A stretch of DNA of 14,977 nucleotides from Strigomonas culicis (taxonomy: Eukaryota; Euglenozoa; Kinetoplastea; Trypanosomatida; Trypanosomatidae). The position numbers and the translations under genes were made by a program. Below the pieces are notes generated by a model. That model was not told where the DNA came from and did no database searches. It saw only the letters and a program-made list of their open reading frames with translations. The stretch lies in NCBI GenBank assembly GCA_000482145.1, contig AUXH01000478.1:1-14977 (forward strand), written 5' to 3'. How positions within the stretch are numbered: position 1 is the stretch's first letter; each line of letters starts with the position of its first letter. Positions 5,931 through 13,477 of this stretch are shown here, piece by piece.

Positions 5931-8192
5931 ATGTCTTTAAATAGCTCCTATGCGTGTACAATTAGAAGCCATGTCCTCCTGTCGACGCTTCGGCTCATTC
6001 CTAGTGGTTGTGTGTCTTGGCCGTGTCGCGCGCCGCGGTCGCCCGGTCGCCTCTCTAGCGCCTGTAGGCATCTAGGAGCCGGCCCCGGTGCGGTGCGTAC
6101 GGCCGCAGGGACTGCGACCGCTGCCGTGAGTCCCCTGTGGAGCAGTGAGCGCATCGAGCAGTTCCTCCACGCGCGGCGGTCTTTGGTCCGCAGCGAGGCG
6201 ACCAACCGACCGCTGCGCCTCCATCGCGGGCCGGGCCCGGCGTACGCCACGGCGCCGGCGCCCTCCGAGGCGGAAGTGGCGGAGGTGCGGCGGCTGGCGG
6301 AGCACCTCGCGGCATCCCCGCCGCGGCGGGACGACTGGCTCGCGGACACCTGCCTGCTGTGTTTTCAGTACGAGCTCTACGACTGCTGCTGCGAGCTCTT
6401 CTTCCACCACGTCGACCACCGGGCGCACGTGGGCGTGCCGACGCCGCCCTCGCGCGCGGGGACGGTCGAGCGGGACGTGCTGTTCGGCCTCGCGCTGGAC
6501 GCCGCCGGGCGGGCAGGCGACGTGCCCGCCCTCTGGCGCTGCTGTCGCTTTGCGGCGGCGCTGCAGGCGGAGGCGGAGGGCGACGGGGCGGACGCCTCCG
6601 AGCGGCCGTCGGCGCCACCCGCCCTCACCCCAGTCACGGTGCACCTGTGCAACCTCTATTGGCACTGCACACGCCTGTCGTTTTCCGCCGCGGCGAACGG
6701 GCGGGAGAGTGACTTGGCCGGACTCACAGCGCAAGTGCTGGACGCGCTGCATGTGCGGGCCGCCGCGACACCCGTGGCGGCCTTCATGCAGGCGTCTCAG
6801 CACCACTACCAGTATAACGAAGGCGAGCGCGACAAGAAGGCGGCCCTCTGCCTGCAGCTGTTCCAGCACTGGTGCCACACGCTAGGGGCGCACCGCCCTC
6901 TGCGGGACTGGCTGCACGTGACGGTGCTGCTCCACATACTGCGGGCGGCGGTCCGCAGCAATCGGTTTGACCTCGTCGAGCCCCTCACGCTCTCGGTCGA
7001 CCTGCTGCTGCTCGTCCCCGCGGCCGGCGCGGAGGCGGAGGAACTCTGGCGGCGCACGTTCACGCAGCAGAAACGCGAGTGGGACAGCGTCATCACCACC
7101 CTGCTGCGCTTTTTTTCGCTGACGCGGCAGACGGCGCGCGCGGTCCAGTGGGTGCGGCGCCTGCGTGCGCGGCACGCGGACTACCGCCCCAGCACGCCGG
7201 TCTGCGTGGCCGTCGCGCGGGCGGCCGCCAGCGCGCGGGACGTCGAGCTGTCCACGTGGTGCCTCGAGGCGCTCCTCGCCGACCAGCCCGCGGCGCCGAG
7301 CGCGTCGGATTGGTTCGACTGCATCGGCGCCGTCGCGCGCAGCGGGCTGCCCCACTTCAAGCTGGTGCTGCAGTCCCTGCTGGAAAACGACCTGCTGCGC
7401 CTCAGCCCCGAGGAGCTGCTCTACGTCCATCTCCTGCACTGCCGCCGCAGCTGCCACGGCCGGGGGGAGCTGGAGGCCCTGCTGCGCGGCATAGTCCCGC
7501 TCGGTGACGACGCGGCGGCGGGGCACGAGGCGCCGCTCGTGGTGCAGGCGGCGCCGTCCGGCGGCGACGCTCCGGCGCTGCCGGACGTGCTGTCCCCGCG
7601 CAACATCCACCTGGCCCTGCTCGTCCTGCACGAGACGGAGCACCCGCACTTCATGCGCTACTACCGCTATCTCCTGCACCGCACCGCCTGGCGCGCGACG
7701 CCGGAGGAGCGCGGCAAGTGGTGCCTCTTCGCCCTTGTCTGGGCGACGGCGCAGATGGGGCGGCTGCGCCACGACGACCTCTATTTCATCCTGCAGGAGT
7801 ACGACCAGCTACTGTCCCACGGCGCGGACGGCCGCCGCGCCGCGCTGCTGCCCCGCACCACGCACAGCCTGCGCGTGAAGTGGGCCACGCTCTACGCGCA
7901 GTATTCGGAGGACTGGTGGAAGGAACTGATTCGCAGGCGGCACCGCGCGCGCCCCCGCGGCGCGGCGGAGGCGCGGCAGCCGCTCGACCTGCTGGCCGCG
8001 GTGCGCCCGGGTCCGGGCACGCCCGGGGTGCTGGCGGCGCGGTTTCTCAAGCGGAAGCAGCGCGTGCGGTTGGGCACGACCTCTCTGCTTCTCTTCGACG
8101 AGGTCACAGAAAAGTCGTTTCAACATGGAAGTGTTGCAGAGGCGTATAAGAGGGATATGTGGTCCTTCTGCTTTCGCCGCAAGATGGAGTGA
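5931..8192 (+). CDS. helical-repeat (PPR-like) protein, probably mitochondrial
   Basis: The protein is 753 residues from the first ATG after the acceptor. The first 65 residues are rich in S, R, A and T with no acid until about residue 72 (for example STLRLIPSGC and CRAPRSPGRLSSAC), fitting a mitochondrial presequence. The body is a long run of amphipathic helix pairs. Two neighbouring blocks of about 35 residues at roughly 384-455 (beginning WDSVITTLLRFFSLT and PVCVAVARAAASARD) have pentatricopeptide-like spacing, and LFGLALDAAGRAGDVPALW near 183-200 looks like another. PPR proteins bind RNA or mitoribosomes and are numerous in trypanosomatid mitochondria, so a role in mitochondrial RNA metabolism or translation is inferred. 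The C-terminus is basic and aromatic (KRKQRVRLGTTSLLLFDEV, then YKRDMWSFCFRRKME). Its GC content is higher than its neighbours', which creates several antisense shadow ORFs. A general alpha-solenoid without RNA binding is the main alternative. Confidence 0.75.
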   Translation: MSLNSSYACTIRSHVLLSTLRLIPSGCVSWPCRAPRSPGRLSSACRHLGAGPGAVRTAAGTATAAVSPLWSSERIEQFLHARRSLVRSEATNRPLRLHRGPGPAYATAPAPSEAEVAEVRRLAEHLAASPPRRDDWLADTCLLCFQYELYDCCCELFFHHVDHRAHVGVPTPPSRAGTVERDVLFGLALDAAGRAGDVPALWRCCRFAAALQAEAEGDGADASERPSAPPALTPVTVHLCNLYWHCTRLSFSAAANGRESDLAGLTAQVLDALHVRAAATPVAAFMQASQHHYQYNEGERDKKAALCLQLFQHWCHTLGAHRPLRDWLHVTVLLHILRAAVRSNRFDLVEPLTLSVDLLLLVPAAGAEAEELWRRTFTQQKREWDSVITTLLRFFSLTRQTARAVQWVRRLRARHADYRPSTPVCVAVARAAASARDVELSTWCLEALLADQPAAPSASDWFDCIGAVARSGLPHFKLVLQSLLENDLLRLSPEELLYVHLLHCRRSCHGRGELEALLRGIVPLGDDAAAGHEAPLVVQAAPSGGDAPALPDVLSPRNIHLALLVLHETEHPHFMRYYRYLLHRTAWRATPEERGKWCLFALVWATAQMGRLRHDDLYFILQEYDQLLSHGADGRRAALLPRTTHSLRVKWATLYAQYSEDWWKELIRRRHRARPRGAAEARQPLDLLAAVRPGPGTPGVLAARFLKRKQRVRLGTTSLLLFDEVTEKSFQHGSVAEAYKRDMWSFCFRRKME

Positions 8193-8537
8193 GTCTTTTG
8201 CAGGGCGTGTACTCTATTTCTCACAATACACTCCCGAGGCAACAACCGATAACCCTCTTCCTCTCCCTTCCACGCAAAAGCGTGGATACAGTTTTGTCGA
8301 GGGCATGTGCATTTCACTATAAAAAAGAAAAAGTGGTCCCTTTTTCTCTCTCACCGTCTCCCGTTCACGTGTGTAGCTTTAAGCTTTTTTTTTTTTCTTT
8401 TACGTACCAGAAATCCTTCTAAGCTCTCTCCCCAATTGCGTATTTCCCAAAAAAAAATCTAGCCGACAAAGCGACTAAACTTACAACACTATCCCAACAA
8501 AACAAAAACAAATACTTATACTACAATCAACAGCAAA
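8193..8537 (+). other. intergenic spacer with splice tract, no gene
   Basis: The spacer holds the 3' untranslated region of gene 5, a long pyrimidine-rich acceptor region (8338-8410) and an A-rich leader (about 8445-8537) directly before the zinc-protein start. Short ORFs here are overlapping fragments without coding composition. Confidence 0.65.
8338..8410 (+). promoter_or_regulatory. predicted trans-splice acceptor for the zinc-protein gene
   Basis: Pyrimidine tracts, including a T12 run near 8385-8396, lead to ACCAG with the AG at 8409-8410. The resulting 5' untranslated region is about 127 bases and A-rich close to the ATG at 8538. Confidence 0.65.
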
Positions 8538-8867
8538 ATGGGAGGCAAAGCGAAACCAACCAAGCATACCGCTTCTGAAACGGCGCGCAAGGATCACCTG
8601 GCCAACACCAACATGGGCGGCGGTGCGGCTGGTGTGAGAGACCGCCAGGGCGGCGCGGCGGGTCACTCCAGGTTCATCTGCAAGGTTTGCATGTCGCAGA
8701 CCCCTGACCTCAAGACCATGAAGACGCACTACGAAGCGAAGCACCCCACTGTTGAGTTCAAGGAGTCGGACTTTGAAAACCTCCACGAAAAGTTTGGTGG
8801 AACCACCAAGGGCGTTGCCATTCACGGTAGTCTGAAGAAGGATAAGAACTTCAAGAACAAGGAGTAG
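8538..8867 (+). CDS. C2H2 zinc-binding protein, ZNF706/At2g23090-like
   Basis: This is a 109-residue protein with one zinc site, C48-x2-C51-x12-H64-x4-H69, in the context FICKVCMSQTPDLKTMKTHY then EAKHP. That context closely matches the small eukaryotic ZNF706/At2g23090-like family (C-x-V-C, PD.KT, H[FY]E.KHP). The N-terminus (MGGKAKPTKH) is basic and polar, followed by a Gly/Ala-rich disordered stretch at about residues 26-42. The C-terminal tail is lysine-rich and probably helical or disordered (SLKKDKNFKNKE). It is longer than human ZNF706 because of extensions at both ends. The family's molecular role is poorly defined; a nucleic-acid-associated function is an inference from the finger and the basic tails. 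The start is the only sensible ATG after the acceptor, and the frame has moderate codon bias, less GC-extreme than its neighbours. Confidence 0.9.
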   Translation: MGGKAKPTKHTASETARKDHLANTNMGGGAAGVRDRQGGAAGHSRFICKVCMSQTPDLKTMKTHYEAKHPTVEFKESDFENLHEKFGGTTKGVAIHGSLKKDKNFKNKE

Positions 8868-9154
8868 TGCAAGAAGGATCTTCTTCGAATTGTTTCTATT
8901 AATTTTAATTCTTCTGTTTATTTGTTTAAAGTACTCACGCTGCTCACTGTGCAAGCAAAGAAGAAATACACAAATACGTTTAACCAAAAAGGAACTATAC
9001 CAAGCGGAAAGACAAAACACAATAATTATTAAGAACGCATCAATTTATTATATATTCATATTAAAAAAAAAAAAGGTGGACCAATTCCATATACTATAAG
9101 ATTCTGATAGAGTTTAACTGCTCTTGTGATGTGCTTCATTTGTACAAGGAAGCG

Positions 9155-9225
9155 TTTTTTTTTTCATGTTTTTACTCCTCACCCTCTCCTCTTTCAATCT
9201 CTTTTCCGTTGCAACACTTGCTAAG
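9155..9225 (+). promoter_or_regulatory. predicted trans-splice acceptor for the lipase-like gene
   Basis: A T10 run and a long C/T tract (about 9170-9208) precede CTAAG with the AG at 9224-9225. The implied 5' untranslated region of about 156 bases is the longest here and contains the CA repeat. Confidence 0.6.
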
Positions 9226-9334
9226 GGAACACGAACGTCGCACGTATAGGTTTTACTTGTCATTCATATCCTTATTAAACACGCACATCCGTACATACAC
9301 GCACTGTTAACGCAGCACGTGGACGCCTTTCCTC

Positions 9335-9336
<2 letters not shown>

Positions 9337-9366
<30 letters not shown>
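9337..9366 (+). repeat. (CA)15 microsatellite in the predicted 5' UTR
   Basis: An uninterrupted CA repeat of 30 bases ends 15 bases before the ATG at 9382, inside the predicted 5' untranslated region of the lipase-like gene. Length variation there could alter leader length but not the reading frame. Confidence 0.9.
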
Positions 9367-9369
<3 letters not shown>

Positions 9370-9381
9370 TAACTGAGCCGG

Positions 9382-10881
9382 ATGGGAGCCCACAACTTCA
9401 AAAGCGCAGCCCTTCATTACGGCGACAAGCCGAGCCTCGAACAGATCAAGACGGCGCCCAAGCTGTCCGTGGAGGAGGTGCCATCGCTTCAGCTTGTGCC
9501 CCCGAGCACCTACGCGGCGCTCTCGGCCCACACATACCAGCTCAACGACGGCACGCGTAAGGAGGCGACCAAGACGGCGGCGGGGTCCGCACCCAAGGGC
9601 GCAAAGGGCCCCACCGCTGTTCACAAGAAGGTGCCTGCCTCGTCGGAAGGGCTGCCGAAGGGGTGGCAGGTGCTGTTGGACTGCTCTAGTTTTAATCTCA
9701 ACCGCGAAGGCTACTTTGCCGTGGCCTACGTCAACCGCGCGGCGCGGCACTGCATCATTGCGCAGCGCGGCACGTACGAGGTGCTCGGGCTGCGCGCCGG
9801 CGTGTGGGTCTACTTCGACGAGATCACCATCCAGTTCTGCCTCGCAAAGGAGTTCTCGCACCAGGTGCACCAGAACCTGCAGCGCCACATCACGACGGGC
9901 GAGGAGTGGGTGGTCAGCTACACGGGGCACAGCCTCGGCGCCGTCATCGCGGCGACGCGGGCGGTGGAGGAGGGCACCTTCGCCGTCACGTTCGAGTCCC
10001 CCGGGACCCGCAAATTCTTCGAGCAGGTCGTGGGCAGCGACCCCAGGGCGCTGGACGCCGCGCTGCTGACCTACCTGTCGCCGCCCAACCCGATCAACAC
10101 GCTCAAGCCGCACTGCGGCTGCCTCGTCATGGTGCCGTCGCTCGCCGCGGCGCTGCCGTCCTCCCTGCTGCTCAACCCTTCCGCGAGCGACGGTGGCGGC
10201 GCGGCGGGCCTGCAGACGGCACCGGCGGCGCCGACGGCGAGCTACCGAAACTTCTTTAGTCCGTCCCGCCTGCGGCTCCCGTCCATCCGGGCGCAGGAGT
10301 ACATGCGGGACTACATGCTCCGCGGCGTCGGGGTCGGCGTGCCCGAGCTGCAGCAGTACGTGAGCAAGATCGAGCCCGTCATCCGCGAGATGATCGAGCA
10401 GACCTACCAGGTGCACTCCATCCACAACATCTGCAGGTACTTCGCGAAGGGGGAGGAGCAGGACGAGGAGCAGCTGGTGCTGCGCTGGCCCTCCCACCTC
10501 ATGCAGTTCGTCGAGTACTACAACACCTCGCGCGCGATGGAGGACCCGGAGAACCAGCTCATGTACGTGGACCAGGCCTACAAGGGCATGCTGGAGCGCC
10601 TCTACCTCACCAAGAGGCGCGAGCACTACCGTCTGCCGCTGCAGTACGTGTGCCAAGAGGGCATCCGCTTCGTGCGCGCGTGGCATGTGCTGACGCCCGA
10701 GGAGAAGAGCACGCTGCCGCTCTCGCTGCTCCACCACAAGACGCTCAACACCATCCGCGTGGACGGCGACGATTTGGTGTCCGACGTGCTGACGGCACTG
10801 CAGGCAAAGCAATACTTGGCGATTGTCACCGTACGTCACAAGGAGCTGGGCGCGAACACAGTTCCGTCCAGCAAGCTGTAA
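9382..10881 (+). CDS. class 3 lipase-like alpha/beta hydrolase
   Basis: The protein is 499 residues. The nucleophile elbow GHSLG lies at residues 182-186 (Ser184), preceded by a strand (EEWVVSYT) and followed by AVIAATRA, as in class 3 (triacylglycerol) lipases. The next strand ends in FESPGTRKFF, at the place of the family's F-x-[ST]-P-R motif. Further on, YLSPPNPINTLKPHCG stands where many class 3 lipases have the acid (D-x-V-P); here Asn occupies it. A later YQVHSIHNICRYF (about residues 350-360) is a candidate for the catalytic His. No signal peptide or membrane segment is visible, so it is probably cytosolic. The N-terminal 95 residues include a Lys/Ala linker and the C-terminal 120 residues are helical and charged. 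Hydrolysis of an acyl ester is the expected chemistry; the substrate is unknown. A 609-codon antisense ORF across this gene is a composition artefact. Confidence 0.85.
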   Translation: MGAHNFKSAALHYGDKPSLEQIKTAPKLSVEEVPSLQLVPPSTYAALSAHTYQLNDGTRKEATKTAAGSAPKGAKGPTAVHKKVPASSEGLPKGWQVLLDCSSFNLNREGYFAVAYVNRAARHCIIAQRGTYEVLGLRAGVWVYFDEITIQFCLAKEFSHQVHQNLQRHITTGEEWVVSYTGHSLGAVIAATRAVEEGTFAVTFESPGTRKFFEQVVGSDPRALDAALLTYLSPPNPINTLKPHCGCLVMVPSLAAALPSSLLLNPSASDGGGAAGLQTAPAAPTASYRNFFSPSRLRLPSIRAQEYMRDYMLRGVGVGVPELQQYVSKIEPVIREMIEQTYQVHSIHNICRYFAKGEEQDEEQLVLRWPSHLMQFVEYYNTSRAMEDPENQLMYVDQAYKGMLERLYLTKRREHYRLPLQYVCQEGIRFVRAWHVLTPEEKSTLPLSLLHHKTLNTIRVDGDDLVSDVLTALQAKQYLAIVTVRHKELGANTVPSSKL

Positions 10882-10970
10882 AGGGCGGACGTCCGATTCA
10901 TGTTGAGATAAAAAAAAAAAAACTATACATGGTGGATGTAACAAACGCACATCATCGATGTTGATGCATC

Positions 10971-11035
10971 TTTTTCCTTCTCCACACTCGCTGACACTTT
11001 CTCTCCTTCTCCGCACGTCCCTTTCCTCTTCACAG
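10971..11035 (+). promoter_or_regulatory. predicted trans-splice acceptor for the DNAAF6-like gene
   Basis: A long C/T-rich tract ends in CACAG, with the AG at 11034-11035. An in-frame ATG at 10958 lies upstream of it and is therefore excluded. The 5' untranslated region would be about 21 bases. Confidence 0.75.
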
Positions 11036-11056
11036 TTTTTTTGCACTACGCGCGCC

Positions 11057-11815
11057 ATGAAGTCGAGCGATATTGAGAGTCTGGCGCAGATGCTGGACAC
11101 GAACACGGGCTTCACGCGCCCCGACACGCAGGTCACGGGCTACTCGCAGCAGCTGAGCGAGGAGGACAGGGCCAGGGCGGAGCGCAGCACGGGCCTCGTC
11201 GTGGACCACGGCCCGGGGAGCGCGGACGCCGCGGCGCAGGGCCCTGGCGCCTTCCCCCTTCCCTCCACCGTCGTGGATGCGCAGCTGAACCTGCCGCTGC
11301 CCTCGCAGAGCAAGAAGGCGCTGGCGCGGAAGGCGGCCGCCGAGCGGGAGGAGAAGCCGCGCGGAAACGAGATTTGGACCCAGGCGGAGCTGGCGAGGGC
11401 GTACCAGGCGAACGGCGGGGGGAGGGCGGCCTTCGGGGCGGCCGCGGCGGCGTCGCCGGTGGGCACGACGGCAGCGGCGGTGTCCACGGCACCCGCAGCA
11501 GGGCAGACCGAGCCGCCGCACAGCGTGCTGTTTGAGCACAAGATCACAGCGGAGGACGTCTACCTGCAGCTCGGCGGGCCCTCCGGCGAAGGCGGCGAGC
11601 AGGGCGTTGTGGTGAAGGTGGACCTCCCGGACGTGGAGGACCCGTCGAGCATCCAGCTGCGTGTGGAGCCCTACCACCTCTACGTGAACGCCGGCAAGTA
11701 CTTCCTGGACGCGCTGCTGCCGAGGGAGGTGGTGAAGGGGGAGGCGAGCGCCAAGTGGGACGCCACCAAGAAGCAACTGCATGTGCGGCTGTCCATGGTG
11801 GCGAACATAGAGTAA
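11057..11815 (+). CDS. PIH1D3/DNAAF6-like axonemal dynein assembly factor
   Basis: The protein is 252 residues from the first ATG after the acceptor. The C-terminal domain (about residues 154-252) matches the PIH1D3/TWISTER (DNAAF6) pattern: HSVLFEHKITAEDVYLQLGG, then VVVKVDLPDVEDPSSIQLRV, YHLYVNAGKYFLDALLPREV, and a closing EASAKWDATKKQLHVRLSM. This is the CS-like beta-sandwich of that family, with its ED[VI][YF]L and A-K-W/F signatures. Family members act in the cytoplasm with HSP90/HSP70-type chaperones to pre-assemble axonemal dynein arms before transport into the flagellum, which suits a flagellate. The N-terminal half is Ala/Gly-rich and likely disordered, apart from MKSSDIESLAQMLDTNTG and a helix KKALARKAAAEREEKP with GNEIWTQAELARAY. 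Orthology is from remembered motifs; another PIH1-family member is the main alternative. Confidence 0.82.
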   Translation: MKSSDIESLAQMLDTNTGFTRPDTQVTGYSQQLSEEDRARAERSTGLVVDHGPGSADAAAQGPGAFPLPSTVVDAQLNLPLPSQSKKALARKAAAEREEKPRGNEIWTQAELARAYQANGGGRAAFGAAAAASPVGTTAAAVSTAPAAGQTEPPHSVLFEHKITAEDVYLQLGGPSGEGGEQGVVVKVDLPDVEDPSSIQLRVEPYHLYVNAGKYFLDALLPREVVKGEASAKWDATKKQLHVRLSMVANIE

Positions 11816-11948
11816 CATACACTACCACTAGATGCACATATCACTGGTTCCCCCCTTCCTGTTGTTCTTGCCCTTCTGTTTTCTAGTTGTTCGCCGCTTT
11901 CCCTTGTGAGATGTTATGTGTGCCACATCCATCCACTCTTCTTAACGA

Positions 11949-11982
11949 CTCCTCTCTCGCTCTCATTCTCATTCATTCTCAG
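11949..11982 (+). promoter_or_regulatory. predicted trans-splice acceptor for the coiled-coil gene
   Basis: A nearly pure C/T tract ends in TCTCAG, with the AG at 11981-11982. The ORF's earlier in-frame ATG at 11887 is upstream and excluded; the 5' untranslated region would be about 48 bases. A second AG at 12003-12004 is an alternative. Confidence 0.75.
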
Positions 11983-12030
11983 TCCTCTTTCCTTGCTGTA
12001 CTAGTACCGCTCGCTAGACGTCCTCGCGTG

Positions 12031-12948
12031 ATGAACTCTTCCGATATATATCCGCGGCCTTCGGGCGGAATCGATAACACGGATCTCGTGCGCACCCGCG
12101 ATCGGTCCTATGCGGCGAACAGCAGCCACACGAACGCGGGGAACAGCTACGGCAGCCAGATTGAAAAACTGGTGAGCGGCACCCTCACCACGCAGGCGTA
12201 CACGGCGCGGCTGGAGGAGCTGCAGCGCGGCGCCGCCACCTTTGACGAGAAGCTCATGAATCTGACCCGCTTGGTGAAGCTGTCGCAGACGATCCAGGAG
12301 GAGAAGGACAGCGAGCTGCGCCGCGAGAACGAGGAGCTGCGCGCGCGGCTCAAGCGCCAAGAGCAGCTGAGCGGCACGCTGCAGCAAGAGCTAGACGCGC
12401 TGCGCGACGCGCTGCCCGGCCTCGTGCAGCGGGAGCTGGCGAAGCACGGGGAGGCTCTGGCCCACACCCAGCAGCAGCGCGACGCCGCGGTGCAGAACAC
12501 GCTGTGCGAGGTGACCCAGGAGCTACGCGAGACGAAGGAGAAGCTGAGCCAGGTGGACCCTCGGCTCCGCCAGGTGGAGCGCGCGGCAGAGACCGCGCAC
12601 GAGCCGTGGACGGCCGAGCTGAACGCCTCACAGCAGTGGACGAGGCGGAACATGCTCCGCCTCAAGCAGCACGTCAACGCGCTGTCCAGCGACCTTGGCG
12701 CGGTCCGGAAGGAGCAGCAGGAGATGTCCTCCACGCTGCAGCACGTCGACTGCAAGGCGGAGGGCGCCCACAAGCGCATGAAGCTGCTGCTGCAGCAAAA
12801 GTCGTCGGAGGCGGACGCGCTGAACGCGCTGCTAGAGAAGGAGCTCCACCACGTGCGCGGGGTCGCTCGTCAGCACGAGATTTTGCGCGATGCCGAGCTG
12901 CCCACCGCTTCGGCCAACGCGTTTGACGACCTGAAATTCGCATCGTGA
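12031..12948 (+). CDS. coiled-coil protein, function unknown
   Basis: The protein is 305 residues. A polar head (about residues 1-45, rich in S, N, D, R, G) leads into almost continuous heptad-like helix from about residue 46 to 290. This is strongest at LRRENEELRARLKRQEQL (about 94-111) and in the stretches around ELRETKEKLSQVDPRLRQVE and VNALSSDLGAVRKEQQEMSS. The composition is high in E, Q, R, K, A and L, with two Cys and a single pair of Trp residues near 191-203 that may mark a break between coiled-coil segments. The tail (ASANAFDDLKFAS) is non-helical. Head-rod architecture of this size is common in trypanosomatid basal-body and flagellar cytoskeleton proteins, including the SF-assemblin group, but I cannot place it in a family. 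It is the last + strand protein gene before the strand switch. Confidence 0.82.
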   Translation: MNSSDIYPRPSGGIDNTDLVRTRDRSYAANSSHTNAGNSYGSQIEKLVSGTLTTQAYTARLEELQRGAATFDEKLMNLTRLVKLSQTIQEEKDSELRRENEELRARLKRQEQLSGTLQQELDALRDALPGLVQRELAKHGEALAHTQQQRDAAVQNTLCEVTQELRETKEKLSQVDPRLRQVERAAETAHEPWTAELNASQQWTRRNMLRLKQHVNALSSDLGAVRKEQQEMSSTLQHVDCKAEGAHKRMKLLLQQKSSEADALNALLEKELHHVRGVARQHEILRDAELPTASANAFDDLKFAS

Positions 12949-13255
12949 AGACGGTGGTGCGGCGAAAACGTATAGATCCTTAGACTACGACGACTGTGCC
13001 TTCTTTATTCTCTAGACTCTACACCACATCTGTGTATACATGAAACACAACGATACTGCTGTGACACTTAGTGGCTGCCCTGATTCCAACCGATGCTTGC
13101 GACAGCCTCCCCTTCTCTCCCCACCTCTCCTCCTCAAGAAAAAGGCAAACCGAAAGCCACCAGGCGGGCGGCTCCCTCCAGGGGCAGGCATCGCTCCGAC
13201 CCCATTAGCCGCCGCGGCCTGTTTCAGGTACCCGCGCGCGCACGGAAACATCGAA
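12949..13255 (+). other. spacer between the last + gene and tRNA-Ser
   Basis: It holds the 3' untranslated region of the coiled-coil gene. A short acceptor-like pyrimidine tract with AG at 13014-13015 lies within it, followed by a GC- and C-rich stretch (13100-13240) leading to the tRNA. An ATG ORF from 13040 runs through both tRNA genes to 13552. It looks spurious because its residues over the tRNAs are just the translated T-arms. Confidence 0.55.
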
Positions 13256-13336
13256 GTCACTATACCCAAGTGGTTACGGGGACTGACTCGAAATCAGTTG
13301 CGATCTCGCGCGCAGGTTCGAATCCTGCTGGTGACG
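13256..13336 (+). tRNA. tRNA-Ser (anticodon CGA)
   Basis: The sequence folds as a class II tRNA. The acceptor stem is GTCACTA with TGGTGAC (one G-U), the D stem CCC/GGG with GG in the loop, and the anticodon stem ACTGA/TCAGT with loop CTCGAAA, anticodon CGA, reading UCG. The long variable arm has a GCG/CGC stem, and the T arm is GCAGG-TTCGAAT-CCTGC, which contains the B box. The discriminator at 13336 is G, as usual for serine tRNAs. The A-box region (TACCCAAGTGG) departs from the common TGGCCGAGTGG while keeping the D stem paired. A T4 run at 13341-13344 can serve as the RNA polymerase III terminator. CCA is not encoded and no intron is present. Confidence 0.95.
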
Positions 13337-13340
13337 TTTG

Positions 13341-13344
13341 TTTT
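13341..13344 (+). terminator. Pol III T-run after tRNA-Ser
   Basis: TTTT begins four bases after the discriminator base, after a TTTG that starts two bases after it. It is a minimal RNA polymerase III stop signal. Confidence 0.5.
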
Positions 13345-13387
13345 CGTGCCAATGGTCACCCAACTTCGAAAGCGGCAAAACAACGAT

Positions 13388-13469
13388 GGCAGGATGGCCG
13401 AGTGGTCTAAGGCGGGAGACTCAAGTTCTCTTCTATTCGTAGGCACGGGTTCGAACCCCGTTCCTGTCA
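13388..13469 (+). tRNA. tRNA-Leu (anticodon CAA)
   Basis: This is a class II tRNA 51 bases downstream of tRNA-Ser, on the same strand. The acceptor stem is GGCAGGA with TCCTGTC (one G-U), the D stem GCC/GGC with the classic TGGCCGAGTGG A box, and the anticodon stem GGAGA/TCTCT with loop CTCAAGT, anticodon CAA, reading UUG. The variable arm has a CTA/TAG stem closed by a TTCG tetraloop, and the T arm is ACGGG-TTCGAAC-CCCGT. Discriminator A at 13469 is the leucine identity base. No intron or encoded CCA is seen. Confidence 0.96.
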
Positions 13470-13470
13470 C

Positions 13471-13477
13471 TTTTTTT
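13471..13477 (+). terminator. Pol III T7 terminator after tRNA-Leu
   Basis: A T7 run starts two bases after the discriminator base, a standard RNA polymerase III termination signal. Confidence 0.85.

Larger units (their letters stand above)
8868..9381 (+). other. 514-base AT-rich intergenic spacer, no gene
   Basis: This is the longest spacer within the + strand array. It holds an AT-rich 3' untranslated region, an A12 run near 9063-9074, a T10 run at 9155-9164, the acceptor tract of the lipase gene and a (CA)15 repeat just before its ATG. I see no coding-like ORF. Confidence 0.7.

Noticed and set aside
6882..7772. A 296-codon minus-strand ORF, and others of similar kind, over 6055-8126
   Set aside because: These are shadows of the very GC-rich PPR-like gene, with Arg/Ala/Pro-rich sequence and no splice signals on the minus strand.
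9307..11136. A 609-codon minus-strand ORF covering the lipase-like gene
   Set aside because: It mirrors the G/C third-position bias of the + strand gene, translates the CA repeat as alternating Val-Cys, begins inside the next gene, and has a His/Arg/Val-rich composition with no recognisable domain.
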